Virus record (IMG/VR): IMGVR_UViG_3300032326_001331
Span: 1 to 20,479 of that record
Strand: one strand, 5' to 3'
DNA: 20,479 bases
Source of the DNA: a virus
In this document: positions 6,041 to 14,142 of the stretch, in pieces
How positions within the stretch are numbered: the first letter of the stretch is position 1
Layout of the letters: each line of letters starts with the position of its first letter
The notes under the pieces: generated by a model
Told to the model about the DNA's origin: nothing
The model's input: only the letters and a program-made list of their open reading frames with translations
Database searches by the model: none
Position numbers and translations under genes: made by a program

Positions 6041-8098
6041 ATGGAAACTTTAGGAAAAATATTAACCAGCGCATGGTCAACTGTTATTTCAGCGATAATA
6101 CTAGTGGCCGTATATGTTTACAACCCTAGTCCAATACAAATATTACAATTAAAAACTTTTGATTTTTTAATAAACACTTTAGAAGATAAAAAATCAGAGG
6201 AAATAATAATTGTTGACTTTGGTGAGAAGTCAGTTAAAGAATTTGGTCAATGGCCATTTGATCGTAGAGATGTAGCAAAAACTGTAAATAAACTAAAAGA
6301 AAATGGCGCTGCTGTAATAGTTATGCCAATACTTTTCTCCGAGAAAGATAGAGCAGGAGGAGACAATGAATTTACAAAAGCTTTGGATGGTGTTGTCATC
6401 GCACAAACACCTACTACTCAAAATATACCACCAGATACAGTACGTCGCGGGTTTGCTTCTATCGGTCCTGTTAACCCTGTCGATTATGTGTTTCGTTGGA
6501 ACGGTGGCATACGTCCTTTATCAGAGCATGCCAAAGTGGCCGGAGGTGTTGGTGTGGTCGCCACCATTAATGAGGTGGATGGTGTGGTTCGTCGTATCCC
6601 TTTACTTGTCAATATTGCTGGCAATTTGTATCCTTCATTACCCTTGGAAACAATTAGGGTTGCCGCCGGTGATCCTAGTTACCAAATTAAAACAAGTGAA
6701 AATGGGCCAGAATTTGTTAGAGTACCAGCATTCGCGCCGATACAGACTGATGAAAGAGGCAGAATCTGGTCAACGTGGAACACAAAATTCGAAAGAATAG
6801 AAGCTACAGAGATTGACCAACGCGTTCAGAATAAAATAGTAATTTTAGGCATTTCAATAGAAGGTGTAGGTGGTATAATAGCTACACCAACTGGTGAGAA
6901 GTGGGCTCATGATATACAGGCTAGCGCACTTCAGACAATTATTGATGGTTCTTCTATATCTAGACCAGGATATAGTAATCTAATTGAAAAAATTATATTA
7001 ATAAGCGTATTAATAATATTAATAATTTTAGTGCCTAGAACATCCGTTAAGTGGACTATTCCAGTTTATGTTGTAATTGTAGTATCATGTGTTACATTTG
7101 CAGTTTATATGTTTAATCAACATATGCAATTGTGGGATACTAGTTATTTGTTATTTGCTTCTACTCTAACATTTGGTCATCTTGTATTCAACAATTTTGC
7201 ACGTGAATTTAGATTAAAGCAACAGATTAAAAAACAGTTTGGCACTTATCTATCACCAGCACTTGTAGAAAAACTACAGAAGAACCCAGAGTTATTGCAG
7301 CTTGGCGGAGACACTAGAGAGCTATCAATCATGTTTACTGATGTTCGCGGCTTTACTAATATTAGTGAGCATTACGGAAGCGACGTTCAAGGATTAACAA
7401 AAATAATGAATCGCTATATGACAGCGATGACAGCTAAAATATTAGATAATAATGGAACTCTTGATAAGTACATTGGCGATGCACAGATGGCTTTTTGGAA
7501 TGCACCACTTGATGATGCAGATCATGCTAAACATGCGGTTAAAACAGCATTAGAGATGTTAGGTGACTTGGAAAAATTCAACAGAGAGATTGCTGACGAA
7601 GGTGTGCCTCCTTTTGGGATGGGTCTTGGTATTAATACAGGTAGCGTTGTGGTCGGAAATATGGGATCTAGTCAACGTTTTGATTACACTTGTTTGGGTG
7701 ATTCTGTTAACTTGGCAAGCCGTCTTGAAGGACAGAGCAAGCCGTATCATGTAAAAATGATTATTGGTCAAAGAACATACGAATTGGTAAAGGATGAATA
7801 TCTCTGCCTAGAACTTGATTGTCTGGCAGTTAAAGGTAAAAAACTAGGTGTAAATATTTACACTATAGTACCAAAAACAGCTCTTAATAGAGCATATTCA
7901 AAAACTCATAATGATTTTATTAAGCTATATAGAGAACAAAATTGGTTAGCTATAGATGAGTACTATAAAACATTAAAAAATGCTTTTGATGGTGAGATGA
8001 ATGAATATTATGATATGATGATGGAGAGAATAGAGGAATTTAAGAAAAATCCTCTATCATCTGATTGGGATGGTGTTTATCGTGCCACTAGTAAGTAA
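6041..8098 (+). CDS. CHASE2-domain adenylate cyclase, membrane-bound
   Basis: A 685-residue class III nucleotide cyclase starting at ATG 6041; a TTG at 6035 overlapping the upstream stop is an alternative. An N-terminal membrane helix (about 13-28) is followed by a periplasmic CHASE2 sensor domain (about 35-310, with QWPFDRRDVA and DGVVRRIPLL), three membrane helices (about 313-387) and a cytoplasmic catalytic domain (about 425-615). Catalytic residues are intact: metal-binding Asp434 (FTDVRGF) and Asp480 (YIGDAQMAFW), adenine-selecting Lys476 and Asp548, and transition-state Asn557 and Arg561 in NLASR. The Lys/Asp pair points to ATP rather than GTP. The expected activity is cAMP production in the host cytoplasm in response to a periplasmic signal, perhaps via the FecR protein. 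It ends one base from a convergent gene. Confidence 0.93.
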   Translation: METLGKILTSAWSTVISAIILVAVYVYNPSPIQILQLKTFDFLINTLEDKKSEEIIIVDFGEKSVKEFGQWPFDRRDVAKTVNKLKENGAAVIVMPILFSEKDRAGGDNEFTKALDGVVIAQTPTTQNIPPDTVRRGFASIGPVNPVDYVFRWNGGIRPLSEHAKVAGGVGVVATINEVDGVVRRIPLLVNIAGNLYPSLPLETIRVAAGDPSYQIKTSENGPEFVRVPAFAPIQTDERGRIWSTWNTKFERIEATEIDQRVQNKIVILGISIEGVGGIIATPTGEKWAHDIQASALQTIIDGSSISRPGYSNLIEKIILISVLIILIILVPRTSVKWTIPVYVVIVVSCVTFAVYMFNQHMQLWDTSYLLFASTLTFGHLVFNNFAREFRLKQQIKKQFGTYLSPALVEKLQKNPELLQLGGDTRELSIMFTDVRGFTNISEHYGSDVQGLTKIMNRYMTAMTAKILDNNGTLDKYIGDAQMAFWNAPLDDADHAKHAVKTALEMLGDLEKFNREIADEGVPPFGMGLGINTGSVVVGNMGSSQRFDYTCLGDSVNLASRLEGQSKPYHVKMIIGQRTYELVKDEYLCLELDCLAVKGKKLGVNIYTIVPKTALNRAYSKTHNDFIKLYREQNWLAIDEYYKTLKNAFDGEMNEYYDMMMERIEEFKKNPLSSDWDGVYRATSK

Positions 8099-8099
8099 A

Positions 8100-8453
8100 T
8101 TACTTTACTTTGTCAGTTTTTTTTTCTGGATAGCTAGCGGACTTCTGCTCTGGTGGAAATTTAATTTTAATCTGGTCTTTAACAACAAAATTATGAGCTT
8201 GCTTTGTTAATTCATCATGTTCCATTTTACGTAGTTGAAGAACTATATTAACTTTTTGATTTAAGCGAATAAGATCATTATCAAGCATGCGAATACGATC
8301 AATCAGCGCAATTAAAACTTTATTAGCTTCAGATAACACAGGTTTAACTTCCTGAGTTGCCCATGTCCAAACATAAAAAATCATATAACCCATACCTGCT
8401 GCTGCAACGATAGGGAAACCATATTTTGATATTAGTTGAGCAATATCACCCAT
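8100..8453 (-). CDS. Holin-like small membrane protein B
   Basis: A 117-residue minus-strand protein with a GGAGAG ribosome binding site 7 bases before its ATG, 2 bases downstream of its paralogue. The N-terminus YGFPIVAAAGMGYMIFYVW is one membrane segment (about 11-31), followed by a heptad-like helical part (about 40-90) and a charged Lys-rich tail. The layout of one N-terminal membrane helix plus coiled coil plus basic tail resembles BhlA/UviB-type and other small phage holins, proteins that permeabilise the inner membrane to time lysis. The function is inferred from architecture and the probable late promoter, not from a firm family match. Confidence 0.6.
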   Translation of the reverse strand: MGDIAQLISKYGFPIVAAAGMGYMIFYVWTWATQEVKPVLSEANKVLIALIDRIRMLDNDLIRLNQKVNIVLQLRKMEHDELTKQAHNFVVKDQIKIKFPPEQKSASYPEKKTDKVK

Positions 8454-8455
8454 GT

Positions 8456-8737
8456 TTAATCTCTCCTTGCATCATTTTTACCATCTGCGCGAGCAATACG
8501 ATCAATATCAGGTTTAACACCCATAGCATTGGAAACAAGAGTATCAATTCTAATAACATCATGATTCATGGTCTTAACTCTATTATCTAAAGCAGTAATA
8601 ATGCCACTAAGACCTTGCACACTACTCATAACACCAGCTAAAATAAATTTAATAGTAAGAAAAATAAAGTATCCCATGGCGCAGGCAGCTGCAATAGGAA
8701 AACCAACATCCGCAATTAATTTGAACCATGTATCCAT
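8456..8737 (-). CDS. Holin-like small membrane protein A
   Basis: A 93-residue minus-strand protein with GGAG 7 bases before its ATG. The N-terminal DVGFPIAAACAMGYFIFLTI matches the downstream protein's GFPIVAAAGMGYMIF, and both continue with a helical region having the pattern ITALDNRVKTMNHDVIRID versus LIALIDRIRMLDNDLIRLN. The two are therefore tandem paralogues. One membrane helix (about 10-35) and a charged C-terminus suggest a holin-type membrane protein; a structural or regulatory partner of the second copy (holin/antiholin) is possible. A T4-like late promoter lies about 26 bases upstream. Confidence 0.6.
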   Translation of the reverse strand: MDTWFKLIADVGFPIAAACAMGYFIFLTIKFILAGVMSSVQGLSGIITALDNRVKTMNHDVIRIDTLVSNAMGVKPDIDRIARADGKNDARRD

Positions 8738-8762
8738 GATTTTTCTCCATTATTAGTAATAA

Positions 8763-8770
8763 TATTTATA
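8763..8770 (-). promoter_or_regulatory. Candidate T4-type late promoter for the holin-like pair
   Basis: On the minus strand these bases read TATAAATA exactly. Transcription would start near 8757, giving a leader of about 19 bases that holds only the GGAG ribosome binding site before the ATG at 8737. The geometry is the same as at the curli-like operon. A TATAAT on the plus strand (8767-8772) overlaps it and could serve nrdA, but it lacks a convincing -35 element. Confidence 0.5.
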
Positions 8771-8825
8771 ATGTGTACAACCTAACTAATATATAGTAAT
8801 ATTAAAAGAAGAAAAGAGGTATTAA

Positions 8826-11114
8826 ATGATGTCGCAAATATTTGTAACTAAACGTAATGGTAATAAAGAGGCTTTGGATCTTAATAAGTTTCACAAGGTA
8901 GTAGAATGGGCATGTGAAGGTATAAGTAATGTTTCTGAGAGCGAAATTGAGTTAAAATCACGTATTCAATTCTATAATGGTATCAAGACTAGTGATATTC
9001 AAGAGACTTTGATTAAAGCTGCTGCTGATCTTATTGGAGAGGATAATCCTGGTTATCAATATGTTGCAGGTCGACTCATTAACTACCATCTAAGAAAGCA
9101 AGTATATGGCGATTATAATATTCCTCATCTGCGCGATCATCTTCGTTTGGTTATTGAGCAGGGATTTTACGATAAAGATATTGAAAGCTGGTATTCTTCT
9201 AATGATCTTGATATTCTTAATGGATATATTGATCACAAACGGGATTTTAACATTGCTTATGTTGGCATGGAACAATTTCGCGGTAAGTATTTAATTAAGA
9301 ATCGTTCTACTGGCCATATTCATGAGACACCTCAAATGGCCTATATGCTTATTGCTATGGTTCTTTTTCGAAACTATAAAAATGATAGACTAAAATGGGT
9401 AAAGGATTTATATGATGCGACAAGCTTATTTGAGATTTCGTTGCCGACTCCTATTATGGCGGGTCTGCGTAGTCCTCAAAAGCAATTCAGTTCGTGTGTA
9501 CTTATCGAAACTGATGACTCATTGGATTCAATTAATGCCACTTCTTCTGCCATCGTTAAGTATGTTTCTCAAAAGGCAGGTATTGGGATCGGTGCTGGCT
9601 GTATTAGGGCTCTCGGCTCTCCTATTCGCAACGGGGATACTAGTCATACTGGCGTGGTGCCTTTCTACAAACATTTTCAAAGCGCGGTTAAATCTTGTTC
9701 TCAAGGAGGTGTCAGAGGCGGTGCAGCAACTCTATATTATCCTATCTGGCATCTGGAAGTAGAAGATCTTCTTGTTTTAAAGAATAATAAAGGCACAGAA
9801 GATAATCGAATTAGAGGATTAGATTATGGCGTCCAATTTAACAAAGTCATGTATGAGCGACTTCTTTCTGGTGGGAACATTACTCTTTTTAGCCCTAACG
9901 ATGTCCCTGATTTATATAATATATTCTTCACCGATACTGAACAATTCAGGAGTTTGTACGAAAAGTATGAACGTTCTACCAAAATCAGAAAGAAGCAAAT
10001 ACCCGCTATTGATTTGTTCTCAGCATTCATGCAGGAACGTAAAGACACAGGACGTATATATCTTATGAATGTTGATCATGCAAATGATCATGGTTCATTC
10101 ATTAAGGAACTTGCACCTATTCGTCAGTCAAACCTTTGTTGTGAGATTGATCTTCCAACAAAACCATTGAATGATATTAACGATCCGAATGGAGAAATTT
10201 CGCTATGTACACTAGCAGCAATCAATTGGGGCAAGATTCGTGACCCTGCCGATTTTGAACGTCCTTGCATCCTTGCTGTGCGTGCTCTCGATGAGCTACT
10301 CGACTATCAAGACTATCCAGTGCTTGCGGCTAAAAATTCTACGATGGCCAGGCGGCCTCTCGGTGTTGGTATTATTAACCTTGCTTATTGGTTGGCTCGT
10401 AACGATATTAGTTATCAGCACATCGACCAAGATGGATTAAACCGTCTTCATGGTTATGTTGAGGGTTGGTCTTATTATTTGATCAAGGCATCTATTGAAC
10501 TTGCCAAGGAAAAAGGTGCTTGCCCGAAGAGTGGAGAAACTAAGTATGCTCAAGGTGTCTTCCCGATCGACACATATAAGAAAGAAGTGGACGAATTGGC
10601 GTCTCCAACATATCGATTTGATTGGGATGCTCTTCGAGAAGATGCACGACAGTTCGGTATTAGGAACTCTACACTCATGGCTCTCATGCCATCAGAGACA
10701 TCAGCTCAGATCTCAAATGCGACAAACGGAATTGAACCTCCACGCTCGTTGGTATCCGTTAAGCAGAGCAAAGATGGTGTTCTTAAGCAAGTGGTTCCCG
10801 AAGTTCGTAAGCTCAAGAATAAGTATGACTTGCTTTGGGATCAGAAATCGCCAGAGGGTTATATCAAGATCTGCGCTGTTCTCCAAAAGTTTATCGACCA
10901 AGGTATCTCGGTCAACACGTCGTACAACCCCAAGTTCTATGAAGAAGAAAAGATACCCATGAGTGAGATGATTGGTCACCTTCTTATGTTTTATAAGTAT
11001 GGTGGAAAACAACTTTATTATTTCAATACAAATGATGGTGCTGGTGAGTATGAAGAAAAGCCATTGGCATCTGGTGAAGTAAGTGAAGAGGATTGTGAGT
11101 CATGCAAAATTTAA
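8826..11114 (+). CDS. nrdA: NrdA, class Ia ribonucleotide reductase large subunit
   Basis: A 762-residue protein, about the E. coli NrdA length, with AGAGG 8 bases before ATG (an adjacent ATG at 8829 is possible). It reduces ribonucleoside diphosphates to deoxyribonucleotides with NrdB. An ATP-cone sits at the N-terminus. Active-site cysteines are Cys224 (FSSCVLI), thiyl Cys438 (NLCCEI, with Asn436 and Glu440) and Cys461 (EISLC). The radical-transfer Tyr731-Tyr732 is in QLYYFNT, and the C-terminal pair Cys757/Cys760 (CESC) should regenerate the active site, with closer spacing than in E. coli. All catalytic residues are intact and no intron or intein is seen. The 3' half is GC-richer than the 5' half. 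It overlaps the next ORF by 13 bases. Confidence 0.97.
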   Translation: MMSQIFVTKRNGNKEALDLNKFHKVVEWACEGISNVSESEIELKSRIQFYNGIKTSDIQETLIKAAADLIGEDNPGYQYVAGRLINYHLRKQVYGDYNIPHLRDHLRLVIEQGFYDKDIESWYSSNDLDILNGYIDHKRDFNIAYVGMEQFRGKYLIKNRSTGHIHETPQMAYMLIAMVLFRNYKNDRLKWVKDLYDATSLFEISLPTPIMAGLRSPQKQFSSCVLIETDDSLDSINATSSAIVKYVSQKAGIGIGAGCIRALGSPIRNGDTSHTGVVPFYKHFQSAVKSCSQGGVRGGAATLYYPIWHLEVEDLLVLKNNKGTEDNRIRGLDYGVQFNKVMYERLLSGGNITLFSPNDVPDLYNIFFTDTEQFRSLYEKYERSTKIRKKQIPAIDLFSAFMQERKDTGRIYLMNVDHANDHGSFIKELAPIRQSNLCCEIDLPTKPLNDINDPNGEISLCTLAAINWGKIRDPADFERPCILAVRALDELLDYQDYPVLAAKNSTMARRPLGVGIINLAYWLARNDISYQHIDQDGLNRLHGYVEGWSYYLIKASIELAKEKGACPKSGETKYAQGVFPIDTYKKEVDELASPTYRFDWDALREDARQFGIRNSTLMALMPSETSAQISNATNGIEPPRSLVSVKQSKDGVLKQVVPEVRKLKNKYDLLWDQKSPEGYIKICAVLQKFIDQGISVNTSYNPKFYEEEKIPMSEMIGHLLMFYKYGGKQLYYFNTNDGAGEYEEKPLASGEVSEEDCESCKI

Positions 11115-11302
11115 CATTTATACAGGACAAAATCTATATCGATAGAGAAGGTATAAAGTATATTTTTGTTGAACGTAGAGCTGGTGTAACTATTTTTAAA
11201 GAATATGATGGTGGTAAAAATCATGTTAAAAATTTAAATGGTCAATATAGATGGGATAATAAAGAAGATATGCGTGATATTATAGGAGAATATGTTGAGT
11301 AA
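11102..11302 (+). CDS. Hypothetical protein, 66 aa
   Basis: Starts inside the last codons of nrdA (overlap 13 bases) and ends overlapping the next ORF by 11 bases. It reads MQNLTFIQDKIYIDREGIKYIFVERR and looks like a small beta-rich soluble protein with a DIIGEYVE tail. No motif or family is recognised. It lies in the nrdA-nrdB interval, so co-expression with ribonucleotide reductase is expected. Confidence 0.6.
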   Translation: MQNLTFIQDKIYIDREGIKYIFVERRAGVTIFKEYDGGKNHVKNLNGQYRWDNKEDMRDIIGEYVE

Positions 11303-11510
11303 TATTATTAGGATAGATCCACCAATTCCATTGATGACTCCGAAAGGGCGAGCAATTGCCCACTTTCTTATTGATGCTGGAGTAGAAAATGACCTTCAAT
11401 GGGTGTGTTTTCAAGATGATACTGGCGAATGCTGGACATGGAAAAATGCACTTATCACGGCTAGAATAAATCAAACTATGGGTAGAACCTATCAATATAA
11501 AGAAAAATAA
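11292..11510 (+). CDS. Hypothetical protein, 72 aa
   Basis: ATG at 11292 with TAGGAG just upstream, overlapping the previous ORF by 11 bases. Features are the Pro-rich start IRIDPPIPLMTPKGRAIAHF and the Trp- and Cys-containing WVCFQDDTGECWTWKNALI. It resembles small conserved phage proteins whose function is unknown; I cannot name the family. No membrane segment or signal peptide is visible. Confidence 0.65.
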   Translation: MLSNIIRIDPPIPLMTPKGRAIAHFLIDAGVENDLQWVCFQDDTGECWTWKNALITARINQTMGRTYQYKEK

Positions 11511-11516
11511 AGTAAA

Positions 11517-12167
11517 ATGAGTTTCATAAACGCAAATATACCACCGATAGAGTGTTTTATTAGATCTAATTTTTTACAAAATAGACCTGATAAGTTTGAA
11601 GAAACTGATACATATCTACCATGTGTTATTATCGGTGTAGCATCTGTTCCACATAGAGCTCCTTTATTTCATTTTATTATGGAAGATGGTGGATTGTGGT
11701 GGAGAATGCCAATACACGCTTTTTGTTCTAAAGAAGGAAGTTTACAGGAAGAATTATATCAATTAGTTTTATGGGATAGTTTTTCTCCATATGTTGCAGT
11801 TAATAAATATGATTTCTTATCTGAGAAAAAAATGGTATACTATGATAGAAGTAAAAAAGAAAAACAAGGTAAATATCTTTTTACTTTAGATTGGCTTCAG
11901 GCTGATGCAAATATTATAGATGTTGGTTTTTCGCAAGTTCCTGGACAACATAAATGTGGTCATGTAATTGAATTAGATGATGGCAACTATGCAATACAAC
12001 CAAATAATAGAGTGAAATTATTTGAACCATCATTTGTTACTAAATGGGGTGAAACTGTAATTGATAGAAGACTTGGTACTGCATATTGGTCAGTAGAAAA
12101 TCAACCAAGATGGGTATTTTCTGATGATGATAGATATGAATATGAAATAAAGGAAAAAAATGATTGA
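11517..12167 (+). CDS. Hypothetical protein, 216 aa
   Basis: ATG at 11517 with only a weak purine-rich site upstream. This soluble protein contains ANIPPIECFIRSNFL near the start, GGLWWRMPIHAFC in the middle, and IELDDGNYAIQPNNR and PSFVTKWGETV later. Similar proteins occur, from memory, in marine myoviruses next to nucleotide-metabolism genes, but no function is known to me. It overlaps the next ORF by 8 bases. Confidence 0.7.
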   Translation: MSFINANIPPIECFIRSNFLQNRPDKFEETDTYLPCVIIGVASVPHRAPLFHFIMEDGGLWWRMPIHAFCSKEGSLQEELYQLVLWDSFSPYVAVNKYDFLSEKKMVYYDRSKKEKQGKYLFTLDWLQADANIIDVGFSQVPGQHKCGHVIELDDGNYAIQPNNRVKLFEPSFVTKWGETVIDRRLGTAYWSVENQPRWVFSDDDRYEYEIKEKND

Positions 12168-12354
12168 ACCTGATGAAACAAACTATCATTTATTTTTAAG
12201 TTATCATGGTATGAATGTTAAGGTTGCTACAAGAGTTGTTGCACAGTTTGATAACACAGATGCGTATCGTTCAAACAATTCTGTTAGACAATGGGTAGAA
12301 GCATCAAAATACGTAATAAAGGAAAGTTATAAAAATGGTCTACTCAGTCTTTGA
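12160..12354 (+). CDS. Hypothetical protein, 64 aa
   Basis: Starts with ATG inside the end of the 216-residue ORF, whose last bases AAGGAA serve as its ribosome binding site, and overlaps nrdB by 20 bases. It reads MIEPDETNYHLFLSYHGMNV and is a small soluble protein of unknown function. Gene status rests on the chain of overlaps and the ribosome binding site. Confidence 0.6.
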   Translation: MIEPDETNYHLFLSYHGMNVKVATRVVAQFDNTDAYRSNNSVRQWVEASKYVIKESYKNGLLSL

Positions 12355-13444
12355 TTCAAATAATAAAAAAGATCATTTAACAGTAAAGGCATTTTTCGAT
12401 GATGCACCCACTATTGCAAGATATGATAGACAGAAGTATCCTTGGATTGAGAAACTCACAGACAAGCAACTTGGGTTTTTTTGGAGACCTGAAGAAGTGG
12501 ATATCTACAAAGATGCAAAAGATTTCAAAGAACTAACTGAACATGAGCAACATATCTTTACATCAAATCTAAAACGCCAGATCCTTCTTGATAGTGTGCA
12601 AGGTCGAGCCCCAACAATGGCATTTGGACCTATTTGTAGTTTGCCTGAATTGGAAACTTGGATCACAACATGGGCTTTCTCTGAAACAATTCATTCACGT
12701 AGTTATACACACATTATCAGAAACATTTATCCAAATCCATCAAAAATCTTCGATGAAATAATGAATATTCCTGAAATTACTGAATGTGCTGGCGATATTA
12801 GTAAGTACTATGACGAATTAATTTGGATGAATAATCTATCGCCTCGAGAGCGTGATAATGTATTTGATGAACCAACAAATTATGGCCATAAGAAAACTCT
12901 CTGGCTTGCACTTATGTCGGTAAACATTCTTGAAGGTGTTAGATTTTATGTCTCGTTTGCATGTTCATGGGCATTCGCTGAAGTCAAAAAGATGGAAGGA
13001 AATGCTAAGATCATCAAACTTATCGCTCGTGATGAAAACTTACACCTTGCAGGAACCCAACAATTGCTTAAGGCGTTGCAAAAAGAAGATGCTGATTTTG
13101 CGAAAATTGCAGAGGAAACAAAGGATGAATGTATTAAATTATTCGTTGACGCAGTCGAACAAGAAAAGCAATGGGCTAAATTTCTATTTAAAGATGGGTC
13201 GATGATTGGTCTAAATGAGCATTTGCTGAGTGAATATATAGAGTGGATTGCTAATAAAAGAATGACTGCAATTGGACTGCCTACTACATATAAAGGTGGA
13301 AGTAATCCATTGCCTTGGACACAGAAGTGGATCAGCGGTTCTGATGTACAGGTTGCTCCACAGGAAACTGAGATTACAAGTTATATTAATGGTGGTGTTA
13401 AGAAAGATGTAACAACGGACACATTTAAGGGGTTTATCCTTTGA
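12335..13444 (+). CDS. nrdB: NrdB, class Ia ribonucleotide reductase small subunit
   Basis: A 369-residue protein, normal length for NrdB, with AAGGAA upstream of ATG 12335. It houses the di-iron centre and the tyrosyl radical used by NrdA. The ligands and radical residue are present: Asp86 (LLDSVQGR), Glu117 and His120 (SETIHS), radical Tyr124 (SYTHII), Glu200 (LEGVRFY), Glu234 and His237 (DENLHL). This makes it the classic Tyr-radical class Ia type, not the Phe-bearing class Ic. The C-terminus (DTFKGFIL) is the tail that would dock on NrdA. It is separated from nrdA by four small genes in the same orientation, and its stop overlaps the next gene's TTG. Confidence 0.97.
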   Translation: MVYSVFDSNNKKDHLTVKAFFDDAPTIARYDRQKYPWIEKLTDKQLGFFWRPEEVDIYKDAKDFKELTEHEQHIFTSNLKRQILLDSVQGRAPTMAFGPICSLPELETWITTWAFSETIHSRSYTHIIRNIYPNPSKIFDEIMNIPEITECAGDISKYYDELIWMNNLSPRERDNVFDEPTNYGHKKTLWLALMSVNILEGVRFYVSFACSWAFAEVKKMEGNAKIIKLIARDENLHLAGTQQLLKALQKEDADFAKIAEETKDECIKLFVDAVEQEKQWAKFLFKDGSMIGLNEHLLSEYIEWIANKRMTAIGLPTTYKGGSNPLPWTQKWISGSDVQVAPQETEITSYINGGVKKDVTTDTFKGFIL

Positions 13445-14142
13445 TATCTTTTATTATACCGTGCTATAATGAAGAACAATATATTAAAGAGTGTATTCAA
13501 TCTATTATGATAGAAGCTGCACTAATTCCTTATGAAATAATTGTTATAGATAATAATTGCACTGACAATACCGCTTCAATCGCATCACAAGAAGGTGCGA
13601 TTGTTGTTTCTGAAAAGCAAAAAGGTGTAGTGTTTGCCAGACAGAAAGGTTATGAAATTGCGCAATATGATCTAATTGCAAACATCGATGCTGATTCTAG
13701 ATTGTGTAAAGGTTGGATTAAGACTGCATTATCTCAGATAAATAACGATGATGTGGTTGCTGTTACTGGTCCTCTTGTATATGATGACGTTTCAAAAACA
13801 ATGACTATTATGACCAAGATGTATTATTATCTTGCATGGTTTAGTAATAACTATATTGGTGTTTTTCTTCAAGGAGGTAATGCTCTTATAAAGAAATCTG
13901 CCTTAGATAAAGTAAATGGTTATGATACATCTATTGCTTTCTATGGTGAAGACACTATGACAGCAAAAAGATTAAATGAGTTTGGTGAAATTAAATTTGT
14001 TATGAAATTAAAATTGCATTCATCTCCAAGGAGATTAAAAGATCAAGGTGTATTGAAAACGACTTGGTTATATCTATCTAATTATTTTTCCGTGACATTC
14101 AAAAATAAATCCACTACAAATGATTATAAGGATTTTAGATGA
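13441..14142 (+). CDS. Family 2 glycosyltransferase
   Basis: A 233-residue protein starting with a TTG that overlaps the nrdB stop (TTGA). It opens directly with MISFIIPCYNEEQYIKEC, the GT2 nucleotide-sugar fold, followed by VIDNNCTDNT and the metal-binding DxD-type NIDADS (Asp83, Asp85). FYGEDTMTAKRL supplies the ED acceptor-side motif. GT-A enzymes of this kind transfer a sugar from a nucleotide-sugar; donor and acceptor are unknown. The last residues overlap the LpxH-like gene (ATGA), suggesting paired roles at lipid or envelope sugars. A strongly hydrophobic patch around 125-140 (MYYYLAWFSNNYIGVFL) suggests membrane association. Confidence 0.88.
   Translation: MISFIIPCYNEEQYIKECIQSIMIEAALIPYEIIVIDNNCTDNTASIASQEGAIVVSEKQKGVVFARQKGYEIAQYDLIANIDADSRLCKGWIKTALSQINNDDVVAVTGPLVYDDVSKTMTIMTKMYYYLAWFSNNYIGVFLQGGNALIKKSALDKVNGYDTSIAFYGEDTMTAKRLNEFGEIKFVMKLKLHSSPRRLKDQGVLKTTWLYLSNYFSVTFKNKSTTNDYKDFR

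Noticed and set aside
5866-6129. 87-codon ORF with a Leu-rich N-terminus
   Set aside because: It is the +1 frame of the short curlin-repeat gene and runs into the cyclase gene; the hydrophobicity follows from the curlin codons.
6366-6800. 144-codon plus-strand ORF inside the cyclase gene
   Set aside because: It lies wholly within the CHASE2 coding region, whose frame is supported by clear motifs.
7848-7863. Perfect 16-bp palindrome GTGTAAATATTTACAC near the end of the cyclase gene
   Set aside because: About one such palindrome is expected by chance in AT-rich DNA of this length, it is inside coding sequence, and it does not match the CRP consensus.
10495-10962. 155-codon plus-strand ORF inside nrdA
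   Set aside because: A shadow of nrdA in a GC-richer part; no motif and basic low-complexity content.
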